From: Elysia chlorotica
Taxonomy: Eukaryota > Mollusca > Gastropoda > Plakobranchidae
Direction: 5' to 3'
Assembly (NCBI GenBank): GCA_003991915.1
Contig: RQTK01000005.1
Coordinates: forward strand, 659,125 to 723,124
Length of the DNA stretch: 64,000 nucleotides
Positions 1-14,610 of this stretch are shown here, one piece after another. The notes beneath the pieces are model-generated. The model searched no databases. It had not been told where the DNA came from and worked only from the letters and a program-made list of their open reading frames with translations. How positions within the stretch are numbered: the first letter of the stretch is position 1; every line of letters begins with the position of its first letter. The position numbers and the translations under genes are program-made.

Positions 1-128
<128 letters not shown>

Positions 129-1523
129 ATTACTTTCATTATTAATTATTATAATACAATTACTAAATCAGTTTCATCGCATTGTTTTTTCAAGGTTGTT
201 TTGTCTTTTATTACTTAAAAAACGTACGCTGTATGCTTTTTTTAATTGAATTGACTCAGGTACTTAACCTGTAATGTATAATTTAGAGAGAAAAACAACT
301 TCCTTGGTCACAAACCAGAGCTCACCAAGAAAAATGACGGAAAGGTGCGTGACGTACTTGTATGAATATGGGTAGAAATTACTTAACACATGTATAATCA
401 CGATTCATATAGATCCTTGTCAGCGCTCGCTATAATACAACTTTGTAAAAATAGGTAGCAATGAATTCCCGAAAGGAATTGCACCAATGCGGACATACAG
501 TCTTTTCGAGTGGGCTAATTATAGATGTGGAAACTACAGCATAATACACGATTGCCTTTATTTCCCTATTGCACAAGATAAAAGTCATTGTTGATAACCA
601 AATATTTGAGATATTCAAGTATCCTAAGCATTGGTCTCCTTTTTATGTTTATTCTTATCTAAACAACGAAATACAGATAATTATTTAGTACACCGAGCAT
701 CTAGATCTAGAGAATCTAGATTATAGTAATTATTGCCCAACAGGTAGCAGCACAGTGCACACAGGTGACACACCATGAAGGGCGAAGGTGATAGCAGTGA
801 CTGCCCTTTGATTCCTACTTGAAAACCCCCTAAGGCTTCAGACACAGTCTTAACCTTGCACGTTATCAGCACAGAGGGGAACCCTAACCTACAAAAATCA
901 CGGAGAAAGATAATACAGTCATGTAGCGACTTTGCATCGAACTCGCTACATTCCCCAGTGAACAAGCTGCTAAGAATTGCTACAACTAAGGGCGACCGGG
1001 TTACCGCCACCCTGTGGTGCCCGTGCCTTATGGGTTAAAGTCACCTACATGAATCATACTCGGCGATCATGCGGCGGGCAGTGGCACTGTGGTCTGTAAC
1101 AGCGGTCAGTGGAATTAACTGGGTGGGTTAACCGTTCAGAGTTCCACCTGTATGGCGGCAATTACTTACATGTAATTTCCCAGGCAAATAGGTCACGGCT
1201 CACTTACTACCGTCCAGCAATCAAACACTATTGAGTACTGTTTTTTTTTTGTTTTTTTTTTTAATGTGCACATTATTTTAATATCAATATGAACACCACC
1301 ATAGAACATAGGCATAGCCATCTTCGCCGAAGCTTTTTTTTTTACTCAGACTTTGAGTTAAGAATCTAAAAACTCAAACCAAATGGCTGGGCTCTGGATT
1401 TTGTCTTTAAACTAAAAAATACACAAACACCTTTGACAAACACATATAAGCTACGACAACGATCCAACAATAACAATAGGCCCGTTAAATTGGTTTCAAT
1501 TTAAAAAAGAATACTACTAATAA
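129..1523. other. non-coding, partly repeat-like
   Basis: No gene recognised. The 680-1230 part is less AT-rich than its flanks and has direct GTGGCACTGTGG-type motifs, suggesting an old mobile element. It matches no family I can name. The 109-codon open frame on the minus strand at 681-1010 has no domain I recognise. Confidence 0.4.

Positions 1524-1579
<56 letters not shown>
1524..1579. repeat. (TAG)n microsatellite
   Basis: About 18 uninterrupted TAG triplets. Confidence 0.97.
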
Positions 1580-2100
1580 TTTTAATTGTAATAGTATATG
1601 GTACAAAACATGTGTGATAATTTTAAAGTAAATGTGGATATTCGAAGGTTTAATTAGAACTCAAATAAAGATGCATATACAATATATAATTTTAGAGTGG
1701 TTGATTTCCACACAGACAACGCAGGAATACTTTACCGTGGTTTGTGTCTCAAACTGATGACATAATACTGACACTAGCTCAACCAAAAGTAGTTTACGAT
1801 TCCTTGTATCGTTAAAACATAGCATGTTATTTGGAAAAGAAATATAAATAGATCGAAATTTTAAAAAATCTATCAGGCCGATATTAACCATAAACATATA
1901 ATCACCTGTAGTAGGATTAAACGTCCGGTGTGAACTGCGCAGAATCATAATAATGAGACATAAATCCAACAGTTTTACTCTGATCACTGTCAAGAGTATA
2001 GATGTAACGAATATAGATGTGAATGTGCCAGTCGAGTGATATACACAACACAACTCAATCGAGAGACACTATCCCACTGTAGATAGATTGTCAAATGTTG
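1580..2100. other. nothing recognised
   Basis: AT-rich sequence. The 130-codon minus-strand open frame (1661-2053) has unremarkable composition and no familiar motif. Confidence 0.4.
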
Positions 2101-2139
2101 ATGTATGTAGATCCAGTTCCTTACCAAGAGAGATTTTCA

Positions 2140-2405
2140 CCAATAGCCCAGTCAAACGACAAGCGGCCTCGCGATCTCGCAAGGCCCGCACCACAACGCA
2201 CGGTGGGAGGGAAGCGCGGCGGTGGTGGTGGTGGTCGTTAGTGCAGCGCTATGGAGCTAGCGGAGTGCGGGCTTGCAGCTCTCCCAAGACCGAGGCTATC
2301 GCCCAAGACCCAACCTGCCGCCTGCTGTGAACATTCTACTGTCCTCAGTGGCCCTTGGCAGCTCTCTCTCGGACAGGCTGGGAGCCCTGACGACTGACTC
2401 AAACA
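2140..2405. promoter_or_regulatory. small GC-rich, CpG-containing island
   Basis: Contains clustered CpGs (GCGGCCTCGCGATCTCGC, GAAGCGCGGCGGTGG) inside an AT-rich neighbourhood. It might be a promoter or the first exon of an unrecognised gene. No TATA box, initiator or homologous peptide is evident. The 80-codon plus frame at 2088-2330 is Arg/Trp-rich and probably chance. Confidence 0.3.
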
Positions 2406-2489
2406 TGAATGGAGCCTGAGTCATCGCCCAAGCAGGCAGGCAAGCAGACGCGGATCAACCCAATCTCTCTCTCCCCTGACGCGAAATAA

Positions 2490-2563
2490 TGAGAGAGAAA
2501 GAGAGAGATAGAGAAAGAGAGAGAGGGAGAGAGAGAGGGAGAGAGAGAGAGAAAGAGAGAGAT

Positions 2564-2608
<45 letters not shown>
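2490..2608. repeat. (GA)n microsatellite
   Basis: GA dinucleotides with AAAG and GATA interruptions. It abuts the left end of direct repeat copy A. Confidence 0.95.
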
Positions 2609-2610
<2 letters not shown>

Positions 2611-3235
2611 ACAAACAGAGACAGACATGCAGACCTGAAGTGAGACAGAGGAGGGTGAGGGAGAGTTGTAGGAAGAACAAAAAACTTTACAATAATCTTA
2701 ACCCAGCTGGTTCGACCAAAGATACCAAAGATACGTGTAAACAATGACCACTTTAAAAAAATGAAGCAAGACTGAAATATCAGCCACATTGTTCTGAGAA
2801 ATTATCACCAATGTACAACACTGATACCAAAAAAACCTTTGAGTGCTTTCAAAACAAAAATAGAGCGACTAAATTATTTGGAAATGGAGAAGACAACAGT
2901 ATCAGTAAATTCTCGATGGTTTGTTGCAAAATATTGGAAAAGAAAGAATGAATAGTTTTAAAAAATCAACAATAAGAGAGAAAAAGAGGAAGGGAGTATG
3001 CATGGGAGATAGAGTGTGATAGAGAGTTGAGTTGGTTGTTTAACGTCCAACGTCAACGTCTATAGGCTAAATTAGAAATAGAGAGACTGTTCGTGAGAAG
3101 GGGAAACAATTTAGACAAACAGATCTATAGATGGAGAAAGAGGGAGGGGGAGAGAGAAAGGTAGAGAGAAATAGAGGGATAAAACAGAGAGAGAGAGAGA
3201 GAGTAGAAAGCAGTGTGTGAAAGAGGAAAGGGAGA

Positions 3236-3309
<74 letters not shown>

Positions 3310-4298
3310 GAGAGAAAGAGAGAGACAGAGAGAGAGAGATGGAGAGAAAGAGAGAGAGGGGGAGAGAGAAAGGTAGAGAGAAATAGAGAGGAGAGAGAGA
3401 GAGAGAGAGAGTAGAAAGCAGTGTGTGACAGATTGATCTACTGGATTAAGTGTCAGCGGTACTTAACACTGGTCGGGCCTATACCAAACCTCGGCCTTCA
3501 AGTCGGTGGGAAACCGCAAGCTGTCGGCCTGAGCCGGGCAAAACCTGGGGGGCCTTAGAGCTTGTGCAGTTGTGGTCGACTGGCCCACACTGACTGACTC
3601 AACCCTGCCACACTGCAGGTTTTACAATCAATGGGGCGATAACGGAGAACGTAAACTAACACTTTGAGAAGAGGGTTTTCTGGTCCTAATGGTTGTTTGT
3701 TACTGCGAGTTGAATTTGTTAACTTCCAACATCAGCAACTAAGCTATGTCGTGGTCGGGTCTTAAGACTAATGTTTGATAATTTTAAGTCCTGCCAAACA
3801 AAACCGCGCGGAGATACTAGGACTATTGTTTTAGCCGGTAATGGCCCTGTGTAATTGGCCTAATCAGTGAGGAGAAAGTCAGCCTGAACAGCGTTCAACC
3901 CGGGACTTCCCGATTGTTGGTCAAGCGTTTTACTAACATAGAGCAACCCTTATCATATCTCAATCTATGTAGATGAGGGTGAATTTTGAAACTTTTTTGA
4001 GTGACCGAGATGACATTCATGTACCTGTGTATGTGTGTGTGTGTGTGTGTGTGTGTTATTTGCTGTGGATCACAATAACTCAAGTCTTATATCTAACGAC
4101 CAACTTAAGGGACGTCGAACTAGTGAAACTACATGATGAATTTCTCACAAAGATGATCTATGCGCGAAGTTGTTCACACAGGATGTGTCGGCTACACAAG
4201 CAGTTGCTGTTTTGTTTTCCCCCCTTGTCGACACATTAGGACATACATGTTGTTGGAGTTCCTGGTCGACGCAAAGATGTGTTGCTTTTATTAGTACT
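2605..4298. repeat. 1.7 kb direct repeat, copy A
   Basis: The landmarks GACAGACATGCAGACCT, CCAGCTGGTTCGAC, AACGTCCAACGTCAACGTC, TATACCAAACCTCGGCC and GGGGCGATAACGGAGAACG recur in order at 5463-6996, with small indels. It contains a (GA)n block (3187-3413), a tRNA-like stretch in antisense (3890-3950) and (TG)n at 4031-4056. It is probably a mobile or segmentally duplicated unit. No long coding frame is present. Confidence 0.85.
3187..3413. repeat. (GA)n microsatellite
   Basis: Interrupted GA array inside repeat copy A. Copy B has a much shorter version (about 6036-6082). Confidence 0.95.
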
Positions 4299-4654
4299 CT
4301 CTCTCTCTCTCATACACACACACATCCGTGGTTTAAATCGACGAGGAAACGGTGCCATGCTGTCTTATACACACACAATTTACAAAGAACGGTATTCTTG
4401 TGATTGACACTGCATCTGCTTCTGTTATGAAATAATCACGAAGGTGTGTTTGTGACACATGCTGTTATACTGTTAAATGTACACCGATATTATCATAGGA
4501 CCCCATACTGGGCGAATGTGTGAATAAGGCTCAGCCTGCGTCACATTGAACTTGAATTAGATCCATCTATCATATCTTTCTCCCTAGTTTTATTGTTAGA
4601 GAACAATGTTCTCAGCTGACATGTCTTCTGGGTTTCTATAAGAATTCTACGGAG

Positions 4655-4745
4655 ACGGGGGCACGAAATGCTATGACGGGTCGACACACGGGCATCCTGT
4701 TCGAAGGTACAAAACACTACTACCAACTGAGCTACGAGCACCACG
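4655..4745 (-). repeat. tRNA-like SINE head fragment
   Basis: The reverse complement carries a good A box (TAGCTCAGTTGG) and a CTTCGAACAGG stretch where a B box would lie. It lacks a foldable acceptor stem, so it is a tRNA-derived SINE relic rather than a working tRNA. Confidence 0.5.
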
Positions 4746-5367
4746 CTCCGTGAGATGATACCTATAACTCAGTAACATGAAGCTCAAACATAATTGTTAC
4801 ATTTCCATAGGGTACTTTCATTGGAATCTGCTTGTTTTAAAATAACAGTACATAAATCATAGTTTACACATGTCCCAATGATCAGACTCACAGTTGGCTG
4901 TGAGTGTGATCATGTATGCTCAATTAATGTACTTGGAGATTCTAAAAAGATGGATGACGTTAAATACATATAAAATATTTTGAAAGTGTGATAGTTGCAC
5001 AGCTTCGGGTAACAGTGAAAATTAATTGTTTTCATTTAATCCGCTCTGGCTTTAGTTTTATACTTTTCATTTACTTCATTTAAAAGTGTACATTTCAATA
5101 ATAATTAGCACTGCACCAATAGCGAATATTCAATGGATTATTGTTGTTTTTTTTCTTCCTTTGTTTCAGTAGTTGTAACACAGTGGAACATGGTGATGTA
5201 AATTATGATTTATTTATGTTAAATTTAAACCTCTTAAATGACCATTAATATAATTGGCATGGCAAGGGGTGCAATTGAGAAAAACTTGAGACTGATATTC
5301 TTTTTAATGGCGTATCTACATATCCAGAGAAATTGAAATTATAGGGACTGAACGAAAATGGAGGCGG

Positions 5368-5370
<3 letters not shown>
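4746..5370. other. nothing recognised
   Basis: AT-rich spacer between the two direct repeats. No gene or repeat family identified. Confidence 0.4.
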
Positions 5371-5408
<38 letters not shown>

Positions 5409-5462
5409 GAGAGAGAAAGAGAAGGAGAGAGAGGGGGGGAGGGGGGGGGGGGGGGGGGGGGA
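5371..5462. repeat. (GA)n followed by poly-G
   Basis: GA array, then a run of about 20 G at 5441-5460, abutting direct repeat copy B. The same GA-then-G layout recurs at 8871, 10877 and 20254. Confidence 0.95.
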
Positions 5463-6030
5463 GAGAAACAGACAGAGACAGACATGCAGACCTAAAGTGA
5501 GGCAGAGGAGGGTGAGGGAGAGTTGTAGGAAGAACAAAAAAATTTACAATAATCTTAACCCAGCTGGTTCGACGTGTAAACAATGATCACTTTAAAAAAA
5601 ATGAAGCAAGACTGAAATATCAGCCACATTGTTCTGATAAATATTATCACCAATGTATTATACAACACTGATACCAAAAACACCTTTGGGTGCTTTCAAA
5701 ACAAAAATAGACCGACTAAATTATTTGGAAATGGAGAAGACAACAGTATCAGTAAATTCTCGATGGTTTGTTGCAAAATATTGGAAAAGAAAGAATGAAT
5801 AGTTTTTAAAAAAAAATCAACAATAAGAGAGAAAAAGAGGAAGGGAGTATGCATGGGAGATAGAGTGTGATAGAGAGTTGAGTTGGTTGTTTAACGTCCA
5901 ACGTCAACGTCTATAGGCTAAATTAGAAATAGAGAGAGTGTTCGTGAGAAGGGGACACAATTTAGGCAGACCGATCTATAAATGGAGAAAGAGGGAGGGG
6001 GAGAGAGAAAGGTAGAGAGAAAGAGATGGA

Positions 6031-6086
<56 letters not shown>

Positions 6087-6715
6087 AAGCAGTGTGTGAC
6101 AGATTGATCTACTGGATTAAGTGTCAGCGGTACTTAACACTGGTCGGGCCTATACCAAACCTCGGCCTTCAAGTCGGTGGGAAACCGCAAGCTGTCGGCC
6201 TGAGCCGGGCAAAACCTGGGGGGCCTTAGAGCTTGTACAGTTGTGGTCGACTGGTCCACACTGACTGACTCAACCCTGCCACACTGCAGGTTTTACAATC
6301 AATGGGGCGATAACGGAGAACGTAAACTAACACTTTCAGAAGAGGGTTTTCTGGTCCTAATGGTTGTTTGTTACTGTGAGTTGAATTTGTCAAGTTCCGA
6401 CATCAACAACTGAGCTATGTCGTGGTCGGATAATTTTAAGTCCTGCCAAACAAAACCGCGCGGAGATACTAGGACTATTGTTTTAGCCGGTAATGACCAT
6501 GTTATTGGGCTAACCAGTGAGGAGAAAGTCAGCATGAACAGCGTTCAATCCCGGGGCTTCCCGACTGTTAGTCAAGCGTTCTACTAACATAGAGCAACCC
6601 TTGTCACATCTCAATTTATGTAGATGAGGGTGAATTTTGAAACTTTTTTGAGCGACCGTGCATTTTTGAATTTGTGTAGTGTAATTGCAACCAGACGCCG
6701 TGATGACATTCATGT

Positions 6716-6758
<43 letters not shown>

Positions 6759-6996
6759 GCTATGGATCACAATAGCTCACGTCTTATATCTAACGACCAA
6801 CTTAAGGGACGTCGAACTAGTGAAACTACATGATGAATTTCTCACAAAGATAATCTATGCGCGAAGTTGTTCACACAGGATGTGTCGGCTACACAAGCAG
6901 TTGCTGTTTTGTTTTTCCCCCTTGTCGACACATTAGGACATACAGGTTGTTGGAGTTCCTGGTTGACTGCAAAAATGTGTTGCTTTTATTAGTTCT
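5463..6996. repeat. 1.6 kb direct repeat, copy B
   Basis: Same order of landmarks as copy A. It lacks most of the internal GA array and has about 40 extra bases near 6660. A (TG)n array lies at 6719-6752. The antisense tRNA-like part is about 6530-6600. Confidence 0.85.
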
Positions 6997-7129
6997 CTTC
7001 AGGAGGATATAAGGTGTCCCCTTTATTTATTTTTCTTCGTGGGAGAAAAGTTATCCTAGATTTATAAAAAAAGAATCCGATTCTGCGACGGGTCCCAAGA
7101 CTTACAAAATTAGTCATGTTTTTACGCAT

Positions 7130-7345
7130 TGTCTTACACAGACAGAGCAGATATACCATGACTTAAATAGTCTCAGCCGTTAACGTTATGATTATAATGA
7201 CACTGACCGAACCAGGGCCTAAGGCGTTATAAAGTTTGCAATTATTACACACAGACAAGGCGAGGATTATCAGGATTCATGTCTCAACCGACATCGAACT
7301 CAGTAGGTCTCGATCAGAAGCCCTGGGCACTACTTCGTTTACCTT
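7130..7345 (-). repeat. degenerate SINE, antisense
   Basis: ATACCATGACTTAAATAGTCTCAGCCG resembles the antisense body of the SINE seen intact at 31737. It is followed by a diverged tRNA-like head. Boundaries are approximate. Confidence 0.4.
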
Positions 7346-8870
7346 GTTGTTTTTCAAGGAATGGGATAAAAGAATGGACAAGAATTTAACAAATAGTTGG
7401 AGTTTTTTTTAAAAACACACTCAAATAGTTCCCAAATATGAGGAGTCATCATCCTAATAAGGGGTAGGGGGGACAACTTATTGAGACGGATGAGATTTCG
7501 GCAAAACATAGGACCTGCGCCAAGGAATGAGGGAAGCTTCCGGATACATGTAATTATATATATATGAGATACAAAAGCTGCACATGCTTCCCGTCCGAGT
7601 CTTATCTGTTTCCGGTGTCCCCCGTTATATCCAATAAGTTATAGATTCTGTATTGAAATGAATCTCTGGTGAATCTCACAGAGATTGTAGTAGGCCTATG
7701 TTGGCCCACAAAAGAAATGAATGGAAAAAATACATCAATGGCAGAGCCTTTCCACTACCAGTTGGATCCGTGTCAGAATGATCAGTGACCGACCAAGTCA
7801 TCGGAATCCAGCTCTGGGATCACATTGTCCAATACGACCTTATTTGAGAACCTTTCTCCGACAAAAGATTATGATAAATATTATGATCTTTTTTTTTTTA
7901 AGTTATCTAGAAACTGTGAACATTTAGCTTTTATGCGTGCATACAGATAGTTATTTCATTTCTAAACTGCGAAATAATTCTAGAAAACCAGCACGCATAG
8001 AGAGGGGAGATGAGTTGCAAGACGTGACATAAAAAATATTAATTATGTTTAACATGGCACCTTGCAGCAAATTAATTTTAAGATTGTTTTATTTCGTAAC
8101 CGCATATTTTACTATTGACTCAAAAAAATCTAAAACAATCATATGGGCGCGTTTTTATTATTGGACATGAAATATTGAGGAGATACGCTTTTGTAATGTT
8201 CAGGCCCTCCAACAACTGCTTAGGATGCAAATTAACTTTTCAAGGGGAAGATCACGACAATTGTATAGACACATGGGCATTTCTAGATCTGGTGTCTAAC
8301 ATCAATTATAGTTACTGTACCCTAACCACCTCTTTTTAAACTCCCATTTATTCATTATCAGTGCCTTGTGAAAATGATTTAGGGAATCGAAGGTCTGCAA
8401 TCACCAATGTTGTTCAAACCAAGTGCGTTATGCCGTGGAACGTTTTTGTTGGCGTTTTTTTTTTTCGCTGAAGTCGTCTTCCTTCTTGCTCTTGCGAGAT
8501 TACCAAGGTGCACCCATCAAACTACATGATGCTGTTAACTATTACCATCTTTGTATTTGCCAATGATCACTCGAACGATGGCCTAAACTTTATGATTATT
8601 TTGTTCAATAATATGAAATAACACAATCATGATTGTTCCAGCCCCCTCATACAAAAAAAACTGAGTGAAACACCTATGTTGACTGAGGATATCGACTTGC
8701 TGTAGAGGCTGAACAAGTGCTATGACGTATCTCGGAGAAACAAAAAAACTGATGTGTTTACTAACCACAAACCTAACTGTACTGGCCATGGGAAATGAAT
8801 GGCCTGAAACATTTCGGAAAGACAGTGAGAGTTTGCGTGTATGTGTGAGTGTGTGTGTGAAAGACACATA
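7346..8870. other. nothing recognised
   Basis: AT-rich non-coding. The short open frames at 7721 and 8115 show no motif or splice context that supports a gene. Confidence 0.4.
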
Positions 8871-8905
8871 GAGAGAGAGATACAGAGAGAGAGAGAGAGA
8901 GAGAG

Positions 8906-8982
<77 letters not shown>

Positions 8983-8986
8983 AGAC
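8871..8986. repeat. (GA)n with G-run
   Basis: About 105 bp of GA ending in a short G run, 55 bp before the LINE copy at 9043. Confidence 0.97.
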
Positions 8987-9042
8987 AAGAGAAGGTGAAA
9001 ACAAAACAAAGAGAAAGAAAAGATGGACGCGTCTTTGAATTT

Positions 9043-10875
9043 AATGTTTATACCAAGTAAATACCACAACAACTGAAACTTTTCCAAGTCGGCCTTAACT
9101 TTTGTAGGCACTCAATGACTTCCATTTATCGATCTAAGGACACTTCCGGAAAAATCAACAGACAGATTTTTAACACCCGGTCCACAGTAGGACTGATACA
9201 TGCAGTCAACAATAGACCCTCAAAAGTACAGCGACTTAAATGTTATAGACAATCAGAATGTTCATTTAACTTTAAATATTACTCTGTGTGTCACGCATTA
9301 TTTAAAGGTAAAACACGCTTGATATTTCACACATGCATGTAAATCAATTGTGTTTGTAAAAGACCCCCACCCCCCCACACGAGGCGCTTTTTTAGATGTC
9401 CCCCCCCCCCCCCCAAACGCTGTGGCTTCTTAGCTGATTTGTGAAGACTGATTCGGAAGCGAAACAAATGTTCTCTTATTACAAATTACTGTTGTCAACA
9501 ATTTCCAAAACAATGCGAACTGCGATGCATAACCGGTTTCAGATAGCTCTTGCAAAATGATGATAATGATAAGTACGACATGATATCGGGGTGCCCCCCC
9601 CCCCCGTTGTTTTTTTTTTAATATATAGAAAGGTGTGTATGTGTGTGTGTGGAGGCAGAGTTTTAGTTTGAGTATGTTTTTACGGCACTTCAGCACAGTA
9701 ACGGATATATTGTGCCCATGATGTCCTAATTTGGTTAGTACAATACACTAAGTAGCAACGCCGCTGATTCCCTTATCTTTCTAGGATGATAGTCCCATAA
9801 AAAGTCCATTAGTTGGTTTGTGAAGACTGATTCGGAAGCGAAACAACTGTTCTCTTATTACAAATTAGTCACATAAAAAGTGCATGTGTTGGATTACCAC
9901 AATTAAATTGTATAGTACAGATTAATGTACTTCAGATACATTAGTAGGCATTGAGGACTAACACTAACAGTAACATAAGTAAATATTATCTTTGGAAGCC
10001 AGGTGCAGATTTCTTTACCAGTGAAAAAGCGGACATGAAACCAGAATGTGACTTATGGATAATTGGCAGTTGCTGGTATGGCACTATGGAGGCTATTAGC
10101 CTCTCAGTAGGAAGACGAGTGTAAGGTGAGAATGTCCCAGTCGCAGTCGATCGAGTACCACCTGGTCTCGTCTTCTAATTCTAGCCTGAGATACTCCCGG
10201 CCAGTGACCAAAGTGTGGTTGGACATAGGTTGTTGTCAGGTTATTCAATCTTTCCAGTTTTCTCTTACAAACTTGTGTATAATTAGCTTTGCGTCTGATG
10301 CATGTATCTGTACCTGAGTGGGTTCCAATTCGAGCCCTATCTTGGCGAGCTCATCAGCCATTTCAACTCCTTCAATTCCAATATCGTTGGGGATCCAGCA
10401 AAAAGTAATTTTCTAACTTTTTTTTTTTTGGTAGTTCATGGATTTTTCTTAAAATGTAAAGAATTTCTCGATTTCTCAGGTTTGCCTCTCCGGCCTCTTT
10501 CACCAGGGAGAACAGATCAGAGAGGATTAAAAAATGTTCTTTTCTTGAGGCGGAGACAGTGTCGAGTGCCATTCACAGGGCAACTGCCTCCGCAGTAAAA
10601 AAAAATGACACCGCGCATGTAGAGGCAGGTTGGAACTTTAAAATGCATAAAATACATAATGAAGTCTTCATTATCGGGAAGATTATTATGACTGATAAAG
10701 TGAGGCAGTCGGTGTTTGATATTTATTGACATCGATAGTGGTTTTAAAGTATTTTTTCCACTAGTTAAGTTTGGATTTTTTTTTTTTGATCTATCATGTT
10801 AAATGCTTTTACTCAATAAGCTGAAAACACTATATTAAAAGAAAGGAAATAATTAGAGTGAGTTGAGTGAGAAAG
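9043..10875 (-). mobile_element. non-LTR retrotransposon fragment with RNase H, copy 1
   Basis: Matches 18728-20253 in the same orientation. On the minus strand around 10370-10700 are pieces of an RNase H domain (VNGTRHCLRLKK, ILSDLFSLVKEAGEA, YILRKIHELPKK), broken by frameshifts. An RNase H domain after the reverse transcriptase is typical of the I/Jockey group. The 3' end lies at the low coordinate; the 5' part, including the polymerase, is missing. Relative to copy 2 it has an insertion of roughly 240 bp (about 9350-9590). Confidence 0.75.
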
Positions 10876-10876
10876 A

Positions 10877-10923
10877 CAGAGAGAGAGAGAGAGAGAGAGA
10901 AGAGGGGGGGGGGGGGGGGGGGG
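10877..10923. repeat. (GA)n followed by poly-G
   Basis: Marks the truncated 5' side of LINE copy 1. The same structure ends copy 2 at 20254-20290. Confidence 0.95.
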
Positions 10924-11897
<974 letters not shown>

Positions 11898-12140
11898 AAA
11901 AGAGACAGACAGATAGGTCAGTGTATTGTATGATCTTGACTATAGATCAACAAAGAAAATGTATCTTTACAGGCTAAACCATCACCAGAGTACAATGCAT
12001 GAATTATAGCATAAAAATATGAGAGAACAGAGGATCAGATATTTATAAGTCTATTCCGAAATAGGGAAAACTAAAAATTCATAGCATCATAGTATGTGAC
12101 AACTCATCCATCCCAAAATCAATTCTACTGGTGCCTTGTT

Positions 12141-12400
<260 letters not shown>

Positions 12401-12404
12401 TAGT

Positions 12405-14440
12405 AAATGAAGTTTTATTAGCAATCAGCAATTGTCTTAACACGACAATGATAGAGGATTTTTGTGACATTAACAAGACAGAAATGGAGAAAGAAAATGG
12501 ATAATACATCTAGGGCATTTAAGCATAGTAGATAATGACTCTTTGTAGGCCTATACATTTTTGCATGATGAGTTGAAACTTACTATGTATCACCCCTAGA
12601 GAGAGGGAGGCGGGGTGGGAATGGAAAAAGAAGACTAAGAGATTGTCTCAGAATACACCAACATGTAATATATGTGTTCATCAAAACAGGACTTTCGGGT
12701 AAACAAAAATATGTGGCTTTTAAAAATATAACATTTTTTTTTATTACCACATGAACAACAATCATTATCAATCAACAGAGACTTTTTCTGTTGACTGATT
12801 ATAAGACTTTTGTTAAACCTTTTCTTTATCAATGTCTTTTTTTCCACCTGAGAGATAAGGAAATAAAATAGCTCATAATTCCGAAAAATGGACTCAAATA
12901 CATGTAATGATCAAACATCAGTTGGACCTGGAAATAACATGAAAATCTAATAGTGATGTGCATTTCATTTTGAACATGTTATCTAGTTGTAAAGAAAGGT
13001 TAAAATAATTATATAATATAATAAATAAAAGCTCAGTAAATAACTTATTCTTTAAACTTTTACACTATATCCCCCCCCCCCACCCCCCAAATCTTTTCAA
13101 CAAAAGAAAAAAAGTGTGTATCCTTTGCCATGCTGAGTTTACAGCAAATTAAAACAACTCATTGTAAGCAACAATAAATCAATTCTTGTAATTTATAACT
13201 ACAAAATTATACTCATTTTTATTAATCTCAGTTTGGGAAACAGGAAGAGAAAAGATCACAAGTAAGCTTTAAAATCTTTTTAAAGAATGACTTCATGACA
13301 CATAAATGGAAAAAATTTACAAGGTTCAAGACTTGAAAGATTTACAGATTACGCCTCATATATTAAGTTGATGAACTTGGAAGTTCAAGTTCTACTTTCG
13401 GGCGCAAAGCACATTTTTTTTTAAACTAGAGCTAGATAAATAAGATTAGGTTCAAGAAGTATAGCACATTCAGATGATTCATATAGTGGGTAACACTAAC
13501 AATGCTTCTAAAACAAGTCGACTTTTGGGGATATTTATTGGTAACGTGTTTTTAACCTGCAAGACAATTATATTATAACGACTAATTTCTCATTTGGCCT
13601 TGTAAGCAAATTCCACTGCAAAAGGACCTTAAATTAGATCTAAATGGATTTGCCTCATTACATTTTAATGATTTTTGCTTTTGGCCTTTAGATTTATTTA
13701 CTAACCATTTGTGCTTTACAAAAATTCCAACCTGTAAATAATTTATCCTACGTAAATTAACATTTGAGTTACTTTTAGCACTGGAAGTGGAAAGCCATTA
13801 TGATCTTTAATACTTTTAAAAACCAATAATATAACACCTTTATACCTTGAAACGTCAGTACCCGTGTCGGTACCTATATGGAAGTCTTACCGAGATTTTT
13901 TAATAAATAATATTGATTTGTTGTTTTTTTAAAGAACCAACAGCCATGATTTTTTACGGACATCTATAGGCCTATTGTAGGCTACATTTTAAAAAAAAAT
14001 TTAAAATTAAATCATAAATAGAGATTCCTCGATTTAGAAGCCTGAGTTGTTTTGTTTGTTTTATTCAGTTTTTTTTTTTGTTTTTTTGTTTTTTTTGTTT
14101 TTTTTTTTTTGGGGGGGGGGTAATTTTTTTTTTATTCTTAGCACTGGAAGTGCACCTTAAAATTATTCATTGGTTGACTTTCCAAGAGTAGTATGTGGGT
14201 GCAGCATGCATCTTTTTAAGACTTACCTCTGATGCATTGTTTGAATGCAACAGCAGCAAAAACCACTTGTAACCAGGAGTAAGATCCGTAAAGTTAGAAG
14301 TGTGGGTGCATTGAATTCAATGATTCAGGTCTAGATTTTTAGAGGCTCAACTCTCAAGATTGCTTCTTCTAGATGTGTTTCTGTTGAATGTGTTAACTAA
14401 AGGTTCACGCCTTGTGGTAAGGTTAAAGTCTCTCCTAAAG
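12405..14440. other. nothing recognised
   Basis: AT-rich single-copy-looking DNA with homopolymer runs (poly-C near 13071, T/G runs 14060-14130). No exon or repeat family recognised. Confidence 0.4.
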
Positions 14441-14610
14441 CTAGACTAGATCTAGACTCTAGATCTAGATCTAATAGAAATCTAGAATTTAGGGGTAAGA
14501 TCTAAATTAGATCTCTCTAAATCTAGTGGATTCATTTCTAAAGTCTAGATCTACCACTCAGTGACATTCTACTAGGTAGCAGACAGGTTCTAATCGAGAT
14601 CTAGGTTTAT
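14440..14610. repeat. TCTAGA/AGATCT-rich island
   Basis: Many overlapping copies of CTAGATCTAGA-type palindromic words. Similar islands occur at 16080-16150, 16430-16520, 25440-25515 and 31255-31530. Confidence 0.7.

Noticed and set aside
2399..3414. Open frames of Ser-Leu or Arg-Glu repeats
   Set aside because: They are translations of (GA)n arrays, seen wherever such arrays occur (also 8720-9111, 11692-11916, 37908-38273).
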